Positions 46,941 through 57,964 of a stretch of 64,000 nt of DNA are shown here, piece after piece. The notes beneath the pieces are model-generated. The model saw nothing but the letters and a program-made list of their open reading frames with translations. It was not told the origin of the DNA and ran no database searches. The position numbers were made by a program, and so were the translations under genes. Source of the DNA: Polytrichum commune (taxonomy: Eukaryota > Streptophyta > Polytrichopsida > Polytrichales > Polytrichaceae); assembly GCA_950295325.1 (NCBI GenBank), contig OX485806.1, forward strand, positions 8,124,001 to 8,188,000, read 5' to 3'. Position 1 is the stretch's first letter, and each line of letters starts with the position of its first letter.

Positions 46941-47141
46941 TTGGTGGTTCCATGGCCGAATCAGTGTGAGTTAGGAGAATTAGTAGAAAACTATATGCAA
47001 CAAGACCATAGTCGAGTGCCAGTGAGTGGCCATATAGTTGAACTATGATCTGAAGCCCTCAGCCGAGTGACATTATTGCCAGGAGATAGTGAGAAAGATC
47101 TTGTGAGCTTAGACCTGCCGAAAGAAGCACCCTAGTGGAAG

Positions 47142-48716
47142 ATGTTGTTTTCCGGAGGATGGTTGAGCTTTGATACCATCAAGCAGGGCTGGGATTTGAA
47201 AGACTTGAAGGAGCCCTGGAAGGAGTGGTTCTTGCTGATCCAAGAGAGAATCGAACTCTCTGATGGAGGTTTTATGGAGCATTGTGTGGCATGTGCTGCA
47301 CTATTGGCGTGGGTGAAGGGAGAGCGCTACAACTGGGCGGAGGACCTGCGACTATGGATCCGAGACGAGGTTCACCGCAAGAAAACCTCCCACATTTTTT
47401 CACTATTGTCTGCTGGTTATTTGGGAATGGTGTGCTCATTGACTATAGTTCCCTTTGAAGTGAAGATGTTAGCAGGAAACCCTAGAGAATATTTGTTGGA
47501 ACCTCCTATGATGCTAATGCCTATCCCTAGCACTCCTAAACCTCCAACTATTGTCGAAGTTCATGTGTTGCATGTAGAGGCTGAGTCAAGTCATAAAGTC
47601 TTGCCGAGAGAGGAGGTACCTGAAGAGGTAGAACCATTGTCTTCTCATGAGGAGCCGCTCTCTGAGATAGAGAGACAGAAGACTATAGTTGAAGAAAAAT
47701 GTGTCCTCATAGCCGATAGTGTGAGAATGATAGAAGAACTCAAGAAAGAAAATCAAAAATTAAAGGAGCTCAATGACAAATTAGAGAGTTAGTGCAAGAA
47801 GCATGAGAAGATGAATGAGATGAGGTTAGATCAGATTATTTTTTAGCGAAAACTTCATGAAAGTCAAAGAAAAAAAACTGAGAAGCTTGCTAAACAATTG
47901 TCTGACTTAGCCACCCAACATGCTAGCAGAGAGGCAATATGGGAAAAAGAGAAGGAAGACTTAAAGGAAAGAGAGGGAAGAAGAGAAAAGACCATAGTTC
48001 AAAAATCTCAAGAATTATAGTCCTTACAAAGTCAGATTTCTACCCTAAAGAGAGAGAGTGAAACTATCAGGAATGTAACAAAGCAGAGAGACAACCTGCT
48101 GGTAGTAAGATAACAACAGAAGCAAACTATTGGCACTCTGTGGGGGAGGGTAGAAAGACTCAAGAATGGGCTATGGACTCTAGAAAATTCTTCACCACCT
48201 TTTCCTCAGCTTCACCATAACTATGAGCATCAAAGAGATACCCTGCTCATAGCACACAGCCTGTACATAGGTCAGAAGCTAGGAGCAGAGTTGTTTTAGG
48301 GTTTGTGGGATGAAGTGTCAGAGGAAGAATATGAAAACATGTTGGTTGAGACTATAGTTAGAGGAGAGCTACTGGTAGCAGATCCGCTTAAGACTTTGAC
48401 TATAGTAGGGGATATTGGAGCCAGAATCTTCTTGTACTATAGTAACCTAGAGCTTCAGTTACAAAGGAAGAGGAACGCGATGGCAGAGCAGACGACTCAG
48501 CTAGTTCCTCGGATACCGAAGATGGAGGACTTTAACCAGGCTATAGCTATAGCATTGCCTATTGTTCTGAAGTCCGTCCTGGAGGTGTAGAAAGCAAACA
48601 TGGAGCAAAGGTTAGGCAGTTTGGGGACTGATGAATATGTGAAGGCTGTGATGGATGCTAGTTTGGAGAGACAGGTTCTGACCAAGGTAAAGGACCTAGG
48701 ACCTAGTCAGTTGTAG
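47142..48716 (+). pseudogene. retroelement accessory ORF, coiled-coil, broken only by stop codons
   Basis: A single reading frame runs for about 525 codons without a frameshift but with internal stops at 47790 (TAG), about 47841 (TAG), about 48018 (TAG), about 48111 (TAA), about 48297 (TAG) and about 48588 (TAG). The N-terminal 130 residues are globular (WDLKDLKEPWKEWFLLIQER, AALLAWVKGERYNWAEDLRL). Then comes a Pro/Glu-rich linker, followed by a long Lys/Glu coiled coil (SVRMIEELKKENQKLKELND onward). The tail (LYYSNLELQLQRKRNAMAEQ) is also helical. I do not recognise a family. Every stop is one C-to-T change from CAG or CAA. It lies 3' of gag on the same strand and presumably belongs to the same element. 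Confidence 0.6.
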
Positions 48717-48719
48717 TTA

Positions 48720-51229
48720 GTTTTTGGTTAACAAACAAAACCCAAGGAAACAATCAGGGAAGATTCAAAAGGTGATTTGTACAACATCTAGGTGTCTTAG
48801 ATAAGATTTATTAGGGAAAACACAAGGTTATATCACTTCACTTTGGATTATGACTGACAATGGGTTTACGGGTAAGGGATAAAAACTCTAAAAACCACTC
48901 CATGTCGGTACATGCAAATGTGACAGTCTCACACCTCACTCTACTTTCCCAGTCAATGGTCTGGCAGTGAGTTCATTTTAATTGGACCAAGTGCGGTGCA
49001 AAATCATAGGCACAGCCATAGTCCATGGTCTTGCAAAAATATCCCATTTTGTCTCTTTACCGAAGCCAAGGGCACTTTGGAGTAGTCCATAATCTTTCAT
49101 TAATTAACTTCATTTTAATGTAACTTGAAAAGTCAGTGCGGTAATCCTTTCAGGATAATCCGTCTTCTTTGATTAAATTCAATTTTAATGAGGCGGTCCG
49201 ACAATTGTCTTTTACCTAGTATCCGCAATCTTAATCTCTTTCCTCAAGGCAATAAGTCCAAAACCACGTATGCAGGTTAACATATCCTCACAACACTCGT
49301 GAACTTATTCCCTTTATTTATGATTCCAATTCCATCTCTTTAGATTCCAAAACATTCAATTTACATATCCATTTCATTACTGCAATGAAGGTTAAGCGAT
49401 TCAATTATTAAAGTTGTTGAAATTCCAAATTAACCTTAATTCCTTTAAGGTGGCAATTCACAATCAAAGATTACCGGTATGACAATCGGCACGTCCTTTG
49501 GTCTTCTCCGCCATCGGTTAACCTTTTGTAGACCATAGCCTCACCATGTTGGCGCTTCGACTTCCATTCAAGACTAAGAACAGTTTCTCCATTTACACAT
49601 TGAAGACAATAGTCTCATTCCTTACTCAATTTACTTGTGCCCGGAAATCCGGTGCCACAACTCTCTAATTCTTTCACATATTATAACGACAATACTCTCT
49701 TACTCAAATTGATTTGGGGAATAAAATCCTATTAAAGTCAATTGACTCATGGTGCAATTATCCTTAGAGACAAGTTAGAAGTGTGTAAGTATATCAATGA
49801 AGAGACGATAGTCTTTTGGCTATATTATGCACTCAAATGTGTTTGCAATATGTCTAAATACATTCATGTTGTCATGCAATCCAATTACCAGTTTGCATAT
49901 AATCCAACAGCGAACTCATACTCAGTGAATCACATTCAATAAACATATGTGCAAAGGTTATCGACTTCATGACATTAACGCTGCTTACTGATACAATAAT
50001 CACATAGCCTCAAAATAAATAAAACGCAACATTAGTTACAAGCAATTACAAACCAGACCATAGCCTCGGCCAAACACACTCTCAGACAATTAAGTCATGC
50101 AATTTGAAATTACAACAAGGGTATATTCAATTAGGCTTTAAAACTAGGCTCTCGAGACCATGGCCTAAAGTGAGATTGTTACTTTAAGATAGCTAATTCT
50201 GAACTTAAATTAAACTAATTGGTTGCATGTAATTCAATCAAGGTTCATGAATCTCTTGAATGAAATACCCATATTATCACCCTGTAATAACTGGAGCCTA
50301 CAACATCATAGTCTATCGTCTTATTGGCTCAACACAAAATTTACCATTGTAGAAGACTATGTCTGTCCGAGGATTGGAACTGATATCAAATTAGTGCAGA
50401 CAGTATATTTATTTCGTATAAACAGTAATACCGAACTGTTGGCCAGTCACTCTAGTAATAAGAATTCAGTCTCCCTGCTGACAGAATTACAAATCAACTC
50501 TTAATTAGGCTGCAACTCTATACCTGAACAGATCTTTTCCCCCGTCAATACAATCTCCTTAAAGGGAAATTCACCTTACCAATTCATCACAGACGATAGA
50601 CTTAACCAGGTGGATAATCATCCTCTCAGACAATCGACTTATCGTGACAGTAAACCGCAATTAATACAAAGTGAGAAGGCTGATGCGATTAAGAAATAAC
50701 TCTGAAATACAACATGCAATTAAGACTCGAAAATCAAGACTTCTGAATTACCAATAATCTGTCACTTGCACTTTAGTTCCAAAATCAGACAATTGCCTAC
50801 AACTCCAGTAAAATCCCCTAGAGCCACTGCAATTATGACAATAACAATCAACAACAGACAATAGCCCTTAGCATATGCGCATCCCACGCATGGGCTTACA
50901 AATAGATTTTAATATTCAAAATTGAATTCGCCAAAAGTTCACACCCAAGTCAGGAAGTTCAACAACTACGCTCATGAGCTCTCGGCCTCTCGCCTACTAG
51001 ACATAATGAATGGCCTCTCCCCTCTTCTCTTCCTTCACAAGGTAGTTATAACCGTTGTTGTCTCTTCAAACCAGGCCATAGACTTCACATGGCCTAGTTT
51101 CACATATCACAAGACAATAGCCATTTCACACCACAAAGTTTCATCTTTTCTAGTTCTAGAAGTGGCTGTTCACACTTGAAATTCATTTAGGCTTCAAAAA
51201 TCAAAAAATTCGTACGACATCAGTACTTG
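48720..51229. other. non-coding interior of the retroelement region
   Basis: No gag, protease, RT, RNase H or integrase motif on either strand that I can see. Only short frames. The ACNATAGTY-type word recurs here (for example near 49603, 49806, and near-matches at 49533, 50058, 50592 and 51115). Confidence 0.5.
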
Positions 51230-52110
51230 CTAAAGTATGAGCAAACTATGTACAGATTGAAGAGGTATGTGGAGTAGTTCAAGGCATAGGTGCAACCGCC
51301 TCTTAACCTAATTGCTCAGAGTCATTTTTTTGTGCCTTGTCCTAACCATGCATTTAGACTATTGTGTTCAACGAGAAAGCCTGATCTGCAGCTGGTAGAT
51401 CAAAAGTTTTTGGGTAATTACGAGGCCATGTTTAACCACCCGAGTGAGCAACCTATACATACATGGGAAGCGATTAATTGGTTGTTCCGAGATGTAGGAC
51501 CCTCGCGAGTAATTTCAGCGGAGAAAGAGGAGTCACATGACAGGGTATAAGCAAGGATGTCTAAGGGTTGGAGTTCACTTCCGCCTTTAGCAGTTACCAT
51601 GGACCCAAGGTTTTGTTCTTGCAGGAGGCGTTACAAGTGGTCTCCGAGTGCAACTATTGACAGCCTGGAGTACAACTGGCCCATAGTTACCGGGTTGTTT
51701 CAAAATTCAACGGAGTGTGCCAATAGTTATTGGAGATTCTTCGTGGAGCACAAGGCACACAAAGATCCCGTTTGTTTTATGGCCGCAATTTTTTTGTGCC
51801 ATGTTGGCAGCTTGGTATAAATAATATAGTTTAACTTGGGACATCAACAAGTTCAATGTCACGCGTCCAGAGGCATTGCTGGCAACAAAACATCTGTATC
51901 GGACAGCCAGATGGATGAGATGTGTGGAGGCGATGTGTTCTACTTACTTTATCATAGGACCACCACACTATGGTCAATGATTTTGGCCACACACGAGCGA
52001 AGATGATGGCCAGGACCTTACAAAACCAATCTGACAATAATATTCAACTGCCGCAGGAGGAAACAATGGTCCCTGGATTTGAAGAAGACTATGGGCCCCG
52101 CTCCAGCAAA
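51230..52110 (+). pseudogene. unidentified retroelement ORF with stops and one frameshift
   Basis: A plus-strand frame from about 51240 to 51820 reads YRLKRYVE-stop-FKA-stop-VQPPLN.., then HTWEAINWLFRDVGPSRVIS, SLEYNWPIVTGLFQNSTECA and NSYWRFFVEHKAHKDPVCFM. After a shift near 51810 it continues with WDINKFNVTRPEALLATKHL and RWMRCVEAMCSTYFIIGPPH to about 51975, and further after a TGA. The stops at 51275, 51287 and 51548 again sit where CAG or CAA would fit. Its Trp/Tyr-rich helical character suggests a real former protein. I do not recognise the family. Confidence 0.45.
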
Positions 52111-54370
52111 GGCAATTGGGGCGCTTCTTTAAGTAGATGTAGGAAATTTTGAGACCATAGTTGAAGCTTTTGCAGGGATGCAAAAGAATTAAGTGAGGGG
52201 CTATATGTGAGCCAAATTTTTGGCCAATTAGTTTAACTATAGGCATATAGTTCAGTCTTGGATGAAGTTCTCCAAGCGGATGAAAATAGTTGAATTACAG
52301 GCTAGGAAGTTGGTTATAACCATAGGCACGGCCGTAGGTGGCCTTAGTTGGTTACTGGAACTATCGTCTTCTTCCCCGCCGAGCTAAGAGGGCTGGCGAA
52401 GAGGAGGAAGCCATACATTACTTTGATAATTTTTGAGCGCATTGTTTAACTGATAGTCTTGTCTCCCTCGACACAGATTGTGTGAGGTCAATAGTTGAAC
52501 TATTTTCTTAAGTAAACACTGCAGTGATTGCGTGTTACTATTTTCTGTGAAAGAACATTGTTATTGTGAATGGAATTTGTTGAGTGACCGAGAGCGAGTC
52601 GAACTATGTCTTGACTTCAAAGAGTGTTTGGGTATTGTGACACTATAATATGGGAGTGTAACCCTGTTCAATGTGAGTACAATTGAGTGAACACAGGATC
52701 GTGAACGTAATTCAATGAGTGAGAATGTGAGTAAGAATCAAGTAATCTGATAAGCAAAAGAGTTGAGAGGGAAGAGGAAATATGGGTGAAAGCTATTGGC
52801 GAATGGAGTGGAACATTGTGCAACCATAATCAGAGCGAAGGCTCTTGAATATAGTTGAGTAATCTGGAGCGGAGAATTAAATAAGTATGAGAGTGAATAA
52901 GAGAATTTCCAAGATCAAGAAAGTAGAGTGAATTGTGAATGATGAACCGAGAGTGAAAAGTGTGCGCATTCAGATCATTGTGAGTAAATCGAGATAGAGA
53001 AAGAATAAGAAGAATAAACAATGAGGGAGTAAGCGAGAGATCTCGATCATAGTTGAATCCCCTGGAGTTGTGTGCCAGAGAGGGGAGAATGTCGAATGAA
53101 ATAACTATCGTCTGACTGAGGATTACAGTTATCTAAAACAAGAAATAACGTGTTAAGAGCCACAAGAGGGTGAAGTATAGTAGAACCATAAACAGAGGAG
53201 GGTAACTGAGATGTGGAGAGCGAGGGATTCCGAAGCCATCGGTGCAGAGTGATGGAATGTTGGCGGAGAGAGGGATTGAATATGGTGAAAACTATATTCG
53301 GGTATCTCTGAGAGAGAGGTGTACCTGTGAGTGAGTGAGGGAGTTGAACAATCGTCTGGTGAAGCCAAGGGCGAGTTGAGATTATTGAGGGACGATTCCA
53401 ATCACCCTGCGAGAGGGATGAATCGGGATAGTTAAGGGTTAATCCGAGAAGGAAACTATTGGCTATAGTGTTACTTACTATAGGTTGAGAGGAAGCTGAG
53501 AGGCCAAGCGTCAGTCTGGAGTCGAATGATTGATTATTGTTGAAGCCTGTGAGAGGCAAAGAAAATAAAAGCTAATAGTTCATCCACATGAGATTATAGT
53601 TGAATCCTAAATTTAGGCTGATAGGTTTATAATTGAGAAGAATAGAATTTATGAGAGAATCTCAATCAACTGAAGTGATGAGAAATCACTTTTGATCAGT
53701 TGATTAAAGGAATAAGTGAGGATTGTATGAGAGATTAATTGAACTTTAGATAGAATGAACTTTGGATTATAAAGGAAATCTAGGCATAAGTTATTATAAT
53801 CTTAATTAAAGTTGTAAGTTGATATTTAGTCAAGGGATTAGATCTTTGAGTATGAGATGCACATTAACACAATCAACTATTGTCTTGTGTGTTACCCTGG
53901 TTGTTGTTGTTGTTGTTGTTGTAGGTTGTGCAGGGCGACCAAGACTATAGCTGACCGTTAAGCTTTGTTAGTTGCATAAGTTGTGAGTAATGATTAAATC
54001 TGAAGTTAAGGAATAAAAAATTTGTCTTGTATTGGAATTAACATTGACCAATTAATGAAGGAATTGTTTTGATTTGAATATGCATTGGCCAATGGTTACC
54101 AAAGACAATTGTGATATTCAAAGACTATTGTTCTCTCTTTACTATTGTTATAAAAAATCTCATGGCGATATGGAAACTACAGCTTACTGACACACATACC
54201 CCTACTGACTGAGAAATATTGAGAGGAAAACCAAGAGAGAAAAAAATAGTAAAAGATATACCAGTCATGATTTAGAGTAAATATAGCAATCCTATTGTCT
54301 GATTAATGAACTATAATGTGACAAATGCATGTAATAGACACTAGTTAAGCCTTCTTTGAGAGTCTGTACC
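52111..54370. other. non-coding, purine-biased region, possible 3' part of the retroelement
   Basis: From about 52540 to 53660 the plus strand is strikingly A+G-rich (GAGTGAGAATGTGAGTAAG-type text). The 170-codon minus frame at 53047-53559 is a by-product of this bias. A TTG microsatellite lies at 53900-53922. No RT or integrase. ACNATAGTY-type words are frequent up to about 54130. Confidence 0.5.
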
Positions 54371-54382
54371 TTGGGGTTTGGG

Positions 54383-55643
54383 TTATTTAGTTGAGAGCAT
54401 AAACTTACTACAATTCCCAATACCCGGGGTCCTCACCCATACTAGGATCACTTGGGCCTTTTCACTAGTAGCGTCACAAGTCTCGGATGTCACTCCGGGG
54501 TTCCCCTTGTATCTCTGGTGTTTCAGACACTCTTCAAGAATAGGTGCACGATATATCCATTCTATATCAAATTTGTCATTTCCAATTGCACATATATTGT
54601 GTAGTACAATACATGTAGTAATTATATCAACCATATGTTGTAACCATATCAGCACTTCTCATAATGATTCGGTATTTATCTTTCAAAATTCCAAAAACAT
54701 GTTATACACATATACGAGTAGACCTTTGAATGGGATTCTAATTTGTTTTGTAACCTTCTAAACCTTCTGCACATCCTTTGAATGGGCTGTAAACCACGGC
54801 CGCACTAGATATACGTAATCTCCAATCAGCTTATAAGGTAAGATTTTGTTTTTAATGCAATATCTTCCAACTTTTGTCAATTGAAACAATGTCCAATCGT
54901 GCATATTTCTTGTCCATTCAAATTCGTAATCCCAAAAGACACATTTTATATATAGTATATACTATACCTTGTAATAAAACCAAATAAAATAATTTCCTAC
55001 AATAATAATATTCTCCTCCAATTACAGGTGTAAGGATTGGAATGTGAGATCCATCGATAGCTCCTATAATATGAGGAATTTCATGAAGGTCCTCAATTTA
55101 TTGAGCTAAAATCCTAAACCGAGTTGGACTTGAAAATTGTATAAAAATCCCTTGTAAATATGTTCTTACCAATCTACAAAAAATCCTAACTATCTTTGAA
55201 ATTGTACTTTCAGCCATCCCATATACCTCTCCTACAGTACACAAAGTATTTCCAGTCCCAAGTCTTTGTAATGACATTGTAATTCTACTCTCAACTGAAA
55301 TTGTCTCTCTCACACGTGTATTATTTCTCTGCAAATACAGACCTAACCTCTCACAAAGAAACTTTAATGTGTTGTGACATACACGAGTTCTTTGTTTGAA
55401 CATTTTTTCCGTGAAAAAACCCAATAATAACCTATCGGTGAACCCTACATTTCTCTCAAATGTCCAACTACAATCGCTCATCTTTATACCCTCAAAGCAA
55501 ATGCTCAAAATCAAGGCAATTTTCCATTCTCCATTGAGTACCAATGCTTGCATATCAAACACATGTTGCACGATCATGTACAAACACCAATATAAAGCCA
55601 ATGCAACAAGAATCCTCCCTCTTCTCTCAATATGATCCATCAT
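54383..55643 (-). pseudogene. PIF/Harbinger transposase (DDE_Tnp_4/HARBI1-like), broken
   Basis: The minus-strand frame 55643-55098 carries TISVESRITMSLQRLGTGNT, LCTVGEVYGMAESTISKIVR (the HTH) and IQFSSPTRFRILAQ, then a stop. Past the stop the match goes on: IEDLHEIPHIIGAIDGSHIP with the first catalytic Asp, then GGEYYYCRK. After a shift come WDYEFEW, MHDWTLFQLTKVGRYC and LPYKLIGDYVYLVRPWF with the second Asp. A VFGILKDKYRI stretch follows where 'ERAFGILKGRWRI' is expected. The catalytic Glu codon there is a TAA stop. The C-terminal part (54655-54383) has VDIITTCIVLHNICAIGN. The domain order is complete, with at least three stops and two frameshifts. A TAA-flanked MITE lies 160 bp beyond its N-terminus. 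Confidence 0.8.
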
Positions 55644-55797
55644 GCTCTCTCTTCCTTCCTCACCGATATTAAATTTTAAAAAAAATAAAAAATAATAATG
55701 AAGATATGTAGCTCGTGATGTAGGGTTGCCTCTCTCTTCCCACTAATAAAATATGCAATTGTTCCTCAACGTGGTCCATTCTCACTCACACTATAAT
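55644..55797. other. upstream flank of the transposase
   Basis: AT-rich, with an AAAAATAAAAAATAATAATA stretch at 55678-55698. No terminal repeat of the transposase gene was recognised. Confidence 0.35.
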
Positions 55798-55800
55798 TAA

Positions 55801-55898
55801 GGACCCGTCCCCACACACAATGGTACGGCCTTTGGATGATAGTCAAAGGCCCTCACCATTCCATGGTCATGGCCCTTGGCTCATGTGTGAAGTGGCCC
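55801..55898. mobile_element. 98-bp Tourist-like MITE with TAA target duplication
   Basis: The right end is the inverse of GGGCCACTTCACACATGAGC then CAAGGGCCATGACCATGG, the same terminus as MITE copies 1-4. The left end (GGACCCGTCCCCACACACAA) is more diverged. TAA at 55798-55800 and 55899-55901. It could be a severely deleted family member, or the terminus of the neighbouring PIF/Harbinger element. Confidence 0.6.
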
Positions 55899-55901
55899 TA
55901 A

Positions 55902-56510
55902 GTAATCATTTGTGCTTTTGACGCTCAGGGTTTTAGTTTTTTCAAATTGAACGGTATGCGGCAATGAATATGGAGAACCAATCGCTAAGGTGGAGGCATC
56001 TATAATTGATAAAATAAGAGGGTTCGCATGTGTTTAGGAGGATTAATAGCGGGGAACTATTTTTCTTACGAAGAGAAACAATTTCTTAGGAGAGTGAAAA
56101 ATAAATAAATAAAAATCATGAAATTGCTACAAATTTCAAAACGGTGAAGTTAGGGTAACACATAGTCAATCTATGGGTTAACCTATAATCACTCACCTAA
56201 ATACTAATGCTTGGCCACAATAGTTGTCAAAACTCTTATGAGAGAAATCAATCACAAGCCGCCATCACATAAACCTTAACTCCGTTTGCTTAAAAAATAT
56301 AGATTGCATCCATGTCGGCATTACATGACCCTAGTGAACGGTTAAATGGATATGCTCGACTATGGATGCTTCAACCTTAGTTACATATGCACTAGTTGAG
56401 TTTGAGATACGACTAGTTGAAGTTCGAGACTTCAAGAAAATTACCCATCATGTTAAAGGGATCTATGGAATATACCTCAAATTGATTTAGAAAATTTAAA
56501 GATCACAACA
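55902..56510. other. intergenic, no feature
   Basis: No open frame or repeat recognised. Confidence 0.45.
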
Positions 56511-56514
56511 TGTC

Positions 56515-57180
56515 ACCAGTTGGACTTGGAAACAATGCTCATGGAGTTTTTTAGCATCATTGGTCAAGATCCTAGTGTTTCCAAGTCCAACCAGGTTACG
56601 TGTTGACATCTTTTGGTTTTTCTTTATTAATTTTAGATATATTCTCTAGATTCCTCCAACATGATTGATACACGGGGAGGTCACTTCATTGTCAAGCTGA
56701 CACCACGTGCGGACAAAGTTTGGTACCCCTATATTACATGCCATATATAATTTTAAAATTTATGATATTTTTCCTACATATACATAACCATTGATAGTAT
56801 CTTTTGTATATATTTTTTGAATTTTTTAGTCATCTTTATTTTTTTAATAAATGTTTTAGTTCAATTCTGTGTCATTCTAGTTAGAAACGGTATGTTTTAT
56901 GAAAAAAACAAATCATCAAATTTAGTTACCACTTTTACCTATGTCATAGGTACTATGTATATCTACTCATGAAAAAATTTTGAAAAAATTTTGACTCATT
57001 TTGGTGGTGCAACTTACCAAAAGAAGATTTTTTTTGGTCGCACGTGGTGTTCAACTTGACAATGGAGTGATCTCCCCGTGGATTGATAACTTTCTTGACG
57101 TCTTTAACTTCAATTGGTTATTTCTCATACTCAACCAATTCATTTGTACTAGCTAGCAGCCAATTCTCCCCATTTATTAC
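56515..57180 (+). repeat. dispersed repeat R5, copy B (interrupted by a MITE)
   Basis: Matches 24687-24905 in two blocks, 56568-56670 and 57081-57180, separated by the hAT-like MITE. GTTGGACTTGGAAACA at 56518 is the inverse of TGTTTCCAAGTCCAAC at 56575, a small hairpin. Confidence 0.65.
56671..57080. mobile_element. hAT-like MITE, 410 bp, 8-bp target duplication
   Basis: The left end CACGGGGAGGTCACTTCATT runs on to GTCAAGCTGACACCACGTGC. The right end is the inverse with few changes (CACGGGGAGATCACTCCATT..). Exact GATTGATA copies flank it (56663-56670 and 57081-57088). An 8-bp duplication with CA..TG termini is the hAT signature. The interior is AT-rich and non-coding. The related R5 copy at 24.79 kb lacks the insertion and has a single ATCGATA at the site. 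Confidence 0.85.
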
Positions 57181-57247
57181 TTGGGAAAATAAGGGTCTTG
57201 ACCGATTGTGCTCAAACATCTCCTTGGACATTGGTATGCGACGCTTT

Positions 57248-57592
57248 GAGCCAATTTACACATGAGACCAAAGGTTGTGAGAACAAGTGATTTGGGATTT
57301 CTTGTGGTCATAGTCACAGTCAATTGGGAATCTCCTGACATGGTCACCTTCATCTTCTATTAAGACAACCTACTTGGGTTGTCTCATTGCAAACATTTGG
57401 GTCACCACCAAATACAATCCATTTCTTGACATGTAAGATTTCATGTCACTTTCTCATTCGTATTTTTGACATGGTTAATTTTTCTTTTGGGTAATCTTGT
57501 GCAAAGCGAAGTGGGATTGCCACTCATCTCAGCAAATGAGGGGGTTTAGAAAGTGATGGTAATGATATGCAGTCACTAGTGTAAACTTGCCC
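57248..57592. mobile_element. possible MITE, about 345 bp
   Basis: The left GAGCCAATTTACACATGAGACC and the inverse of the right end, GGGCAAGTTTACACTAGTGAC, are similar. The central text (TTGACATGTAAGATTTCATG) resembles the middle of the 12.3-kb MITE. The target duplication is not clear. Confidence 0.4.
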
Positions 57593-57604
57593 TTAGTCAG
57601 GTAG

Positions 57605-57800
57605 TATTGTGGTCAACTCCCAACTTCATAAACAATCTAGGGGTGTCAAATCATATTGTATTGGGAACTCTTTTAATTTCGTTAGCAATTGCGAATTGTG
57701 AAGAAAGTCATTTGAAGTTTCATCATCGAAGTTGAGATGCAAAAATTAGAAGAGGTGAAATTGGAAATTCTTGTTGTTTTTAAGTTGGAGACGGATAGCT
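57605..57800 (+). repeat. R4 repeat, copy 1
   Basis: TATTGTGGTCAACT.CAACTT, ATTGGGAACT, GTTAGCAATTGCGAATTGTG, GTCATTTGAAGTTTCA and GAGATGCA.AAAT.AGAAG are shared with 59030-59215. Confidence 0.6.
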
Positions 57801-57964
57801 TACTAGTGACTTACCATGAGTGGTTTATTTATAAGTGGCATGCCATCATATTATGGAGTGAATCGTGTGACTATCACGTGATAAAAGGCGGGTAGATATG
57901 TGAATACATAATTGTTTGTGCTCATGATGGTAGTGGTATTTTTTTCAAATCCCTGGTAAGGTAT
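57801..57964. other. spacer between R4 copies
   Basis: No feature beyond a CTTACTAGTGACTTACCATGAG stretch (57800-57821). Similar wording (GTGACTTACTAGTGACTTAC) occurs at 39921-39942. Confidence 0.35.

Noticed and set aside
47790-48590. Alternative genetic code with TAG/TAA read as Gln, as in some ulvophyte algae
   Set aside because: The GH17 gene and the RING-like gene have no in-frame TAG/TAA, and other element genes here also carry frameshifts and non-Gln stops (for example at the transposase catalytic Glu). Deamination in a silenced element is simpler.
53047-53559. 170-codon minus-strand frame
   Set aside because: It follows from purine bias on the opposite strand, is Ser/Leu/Pro-rich and has no domain.
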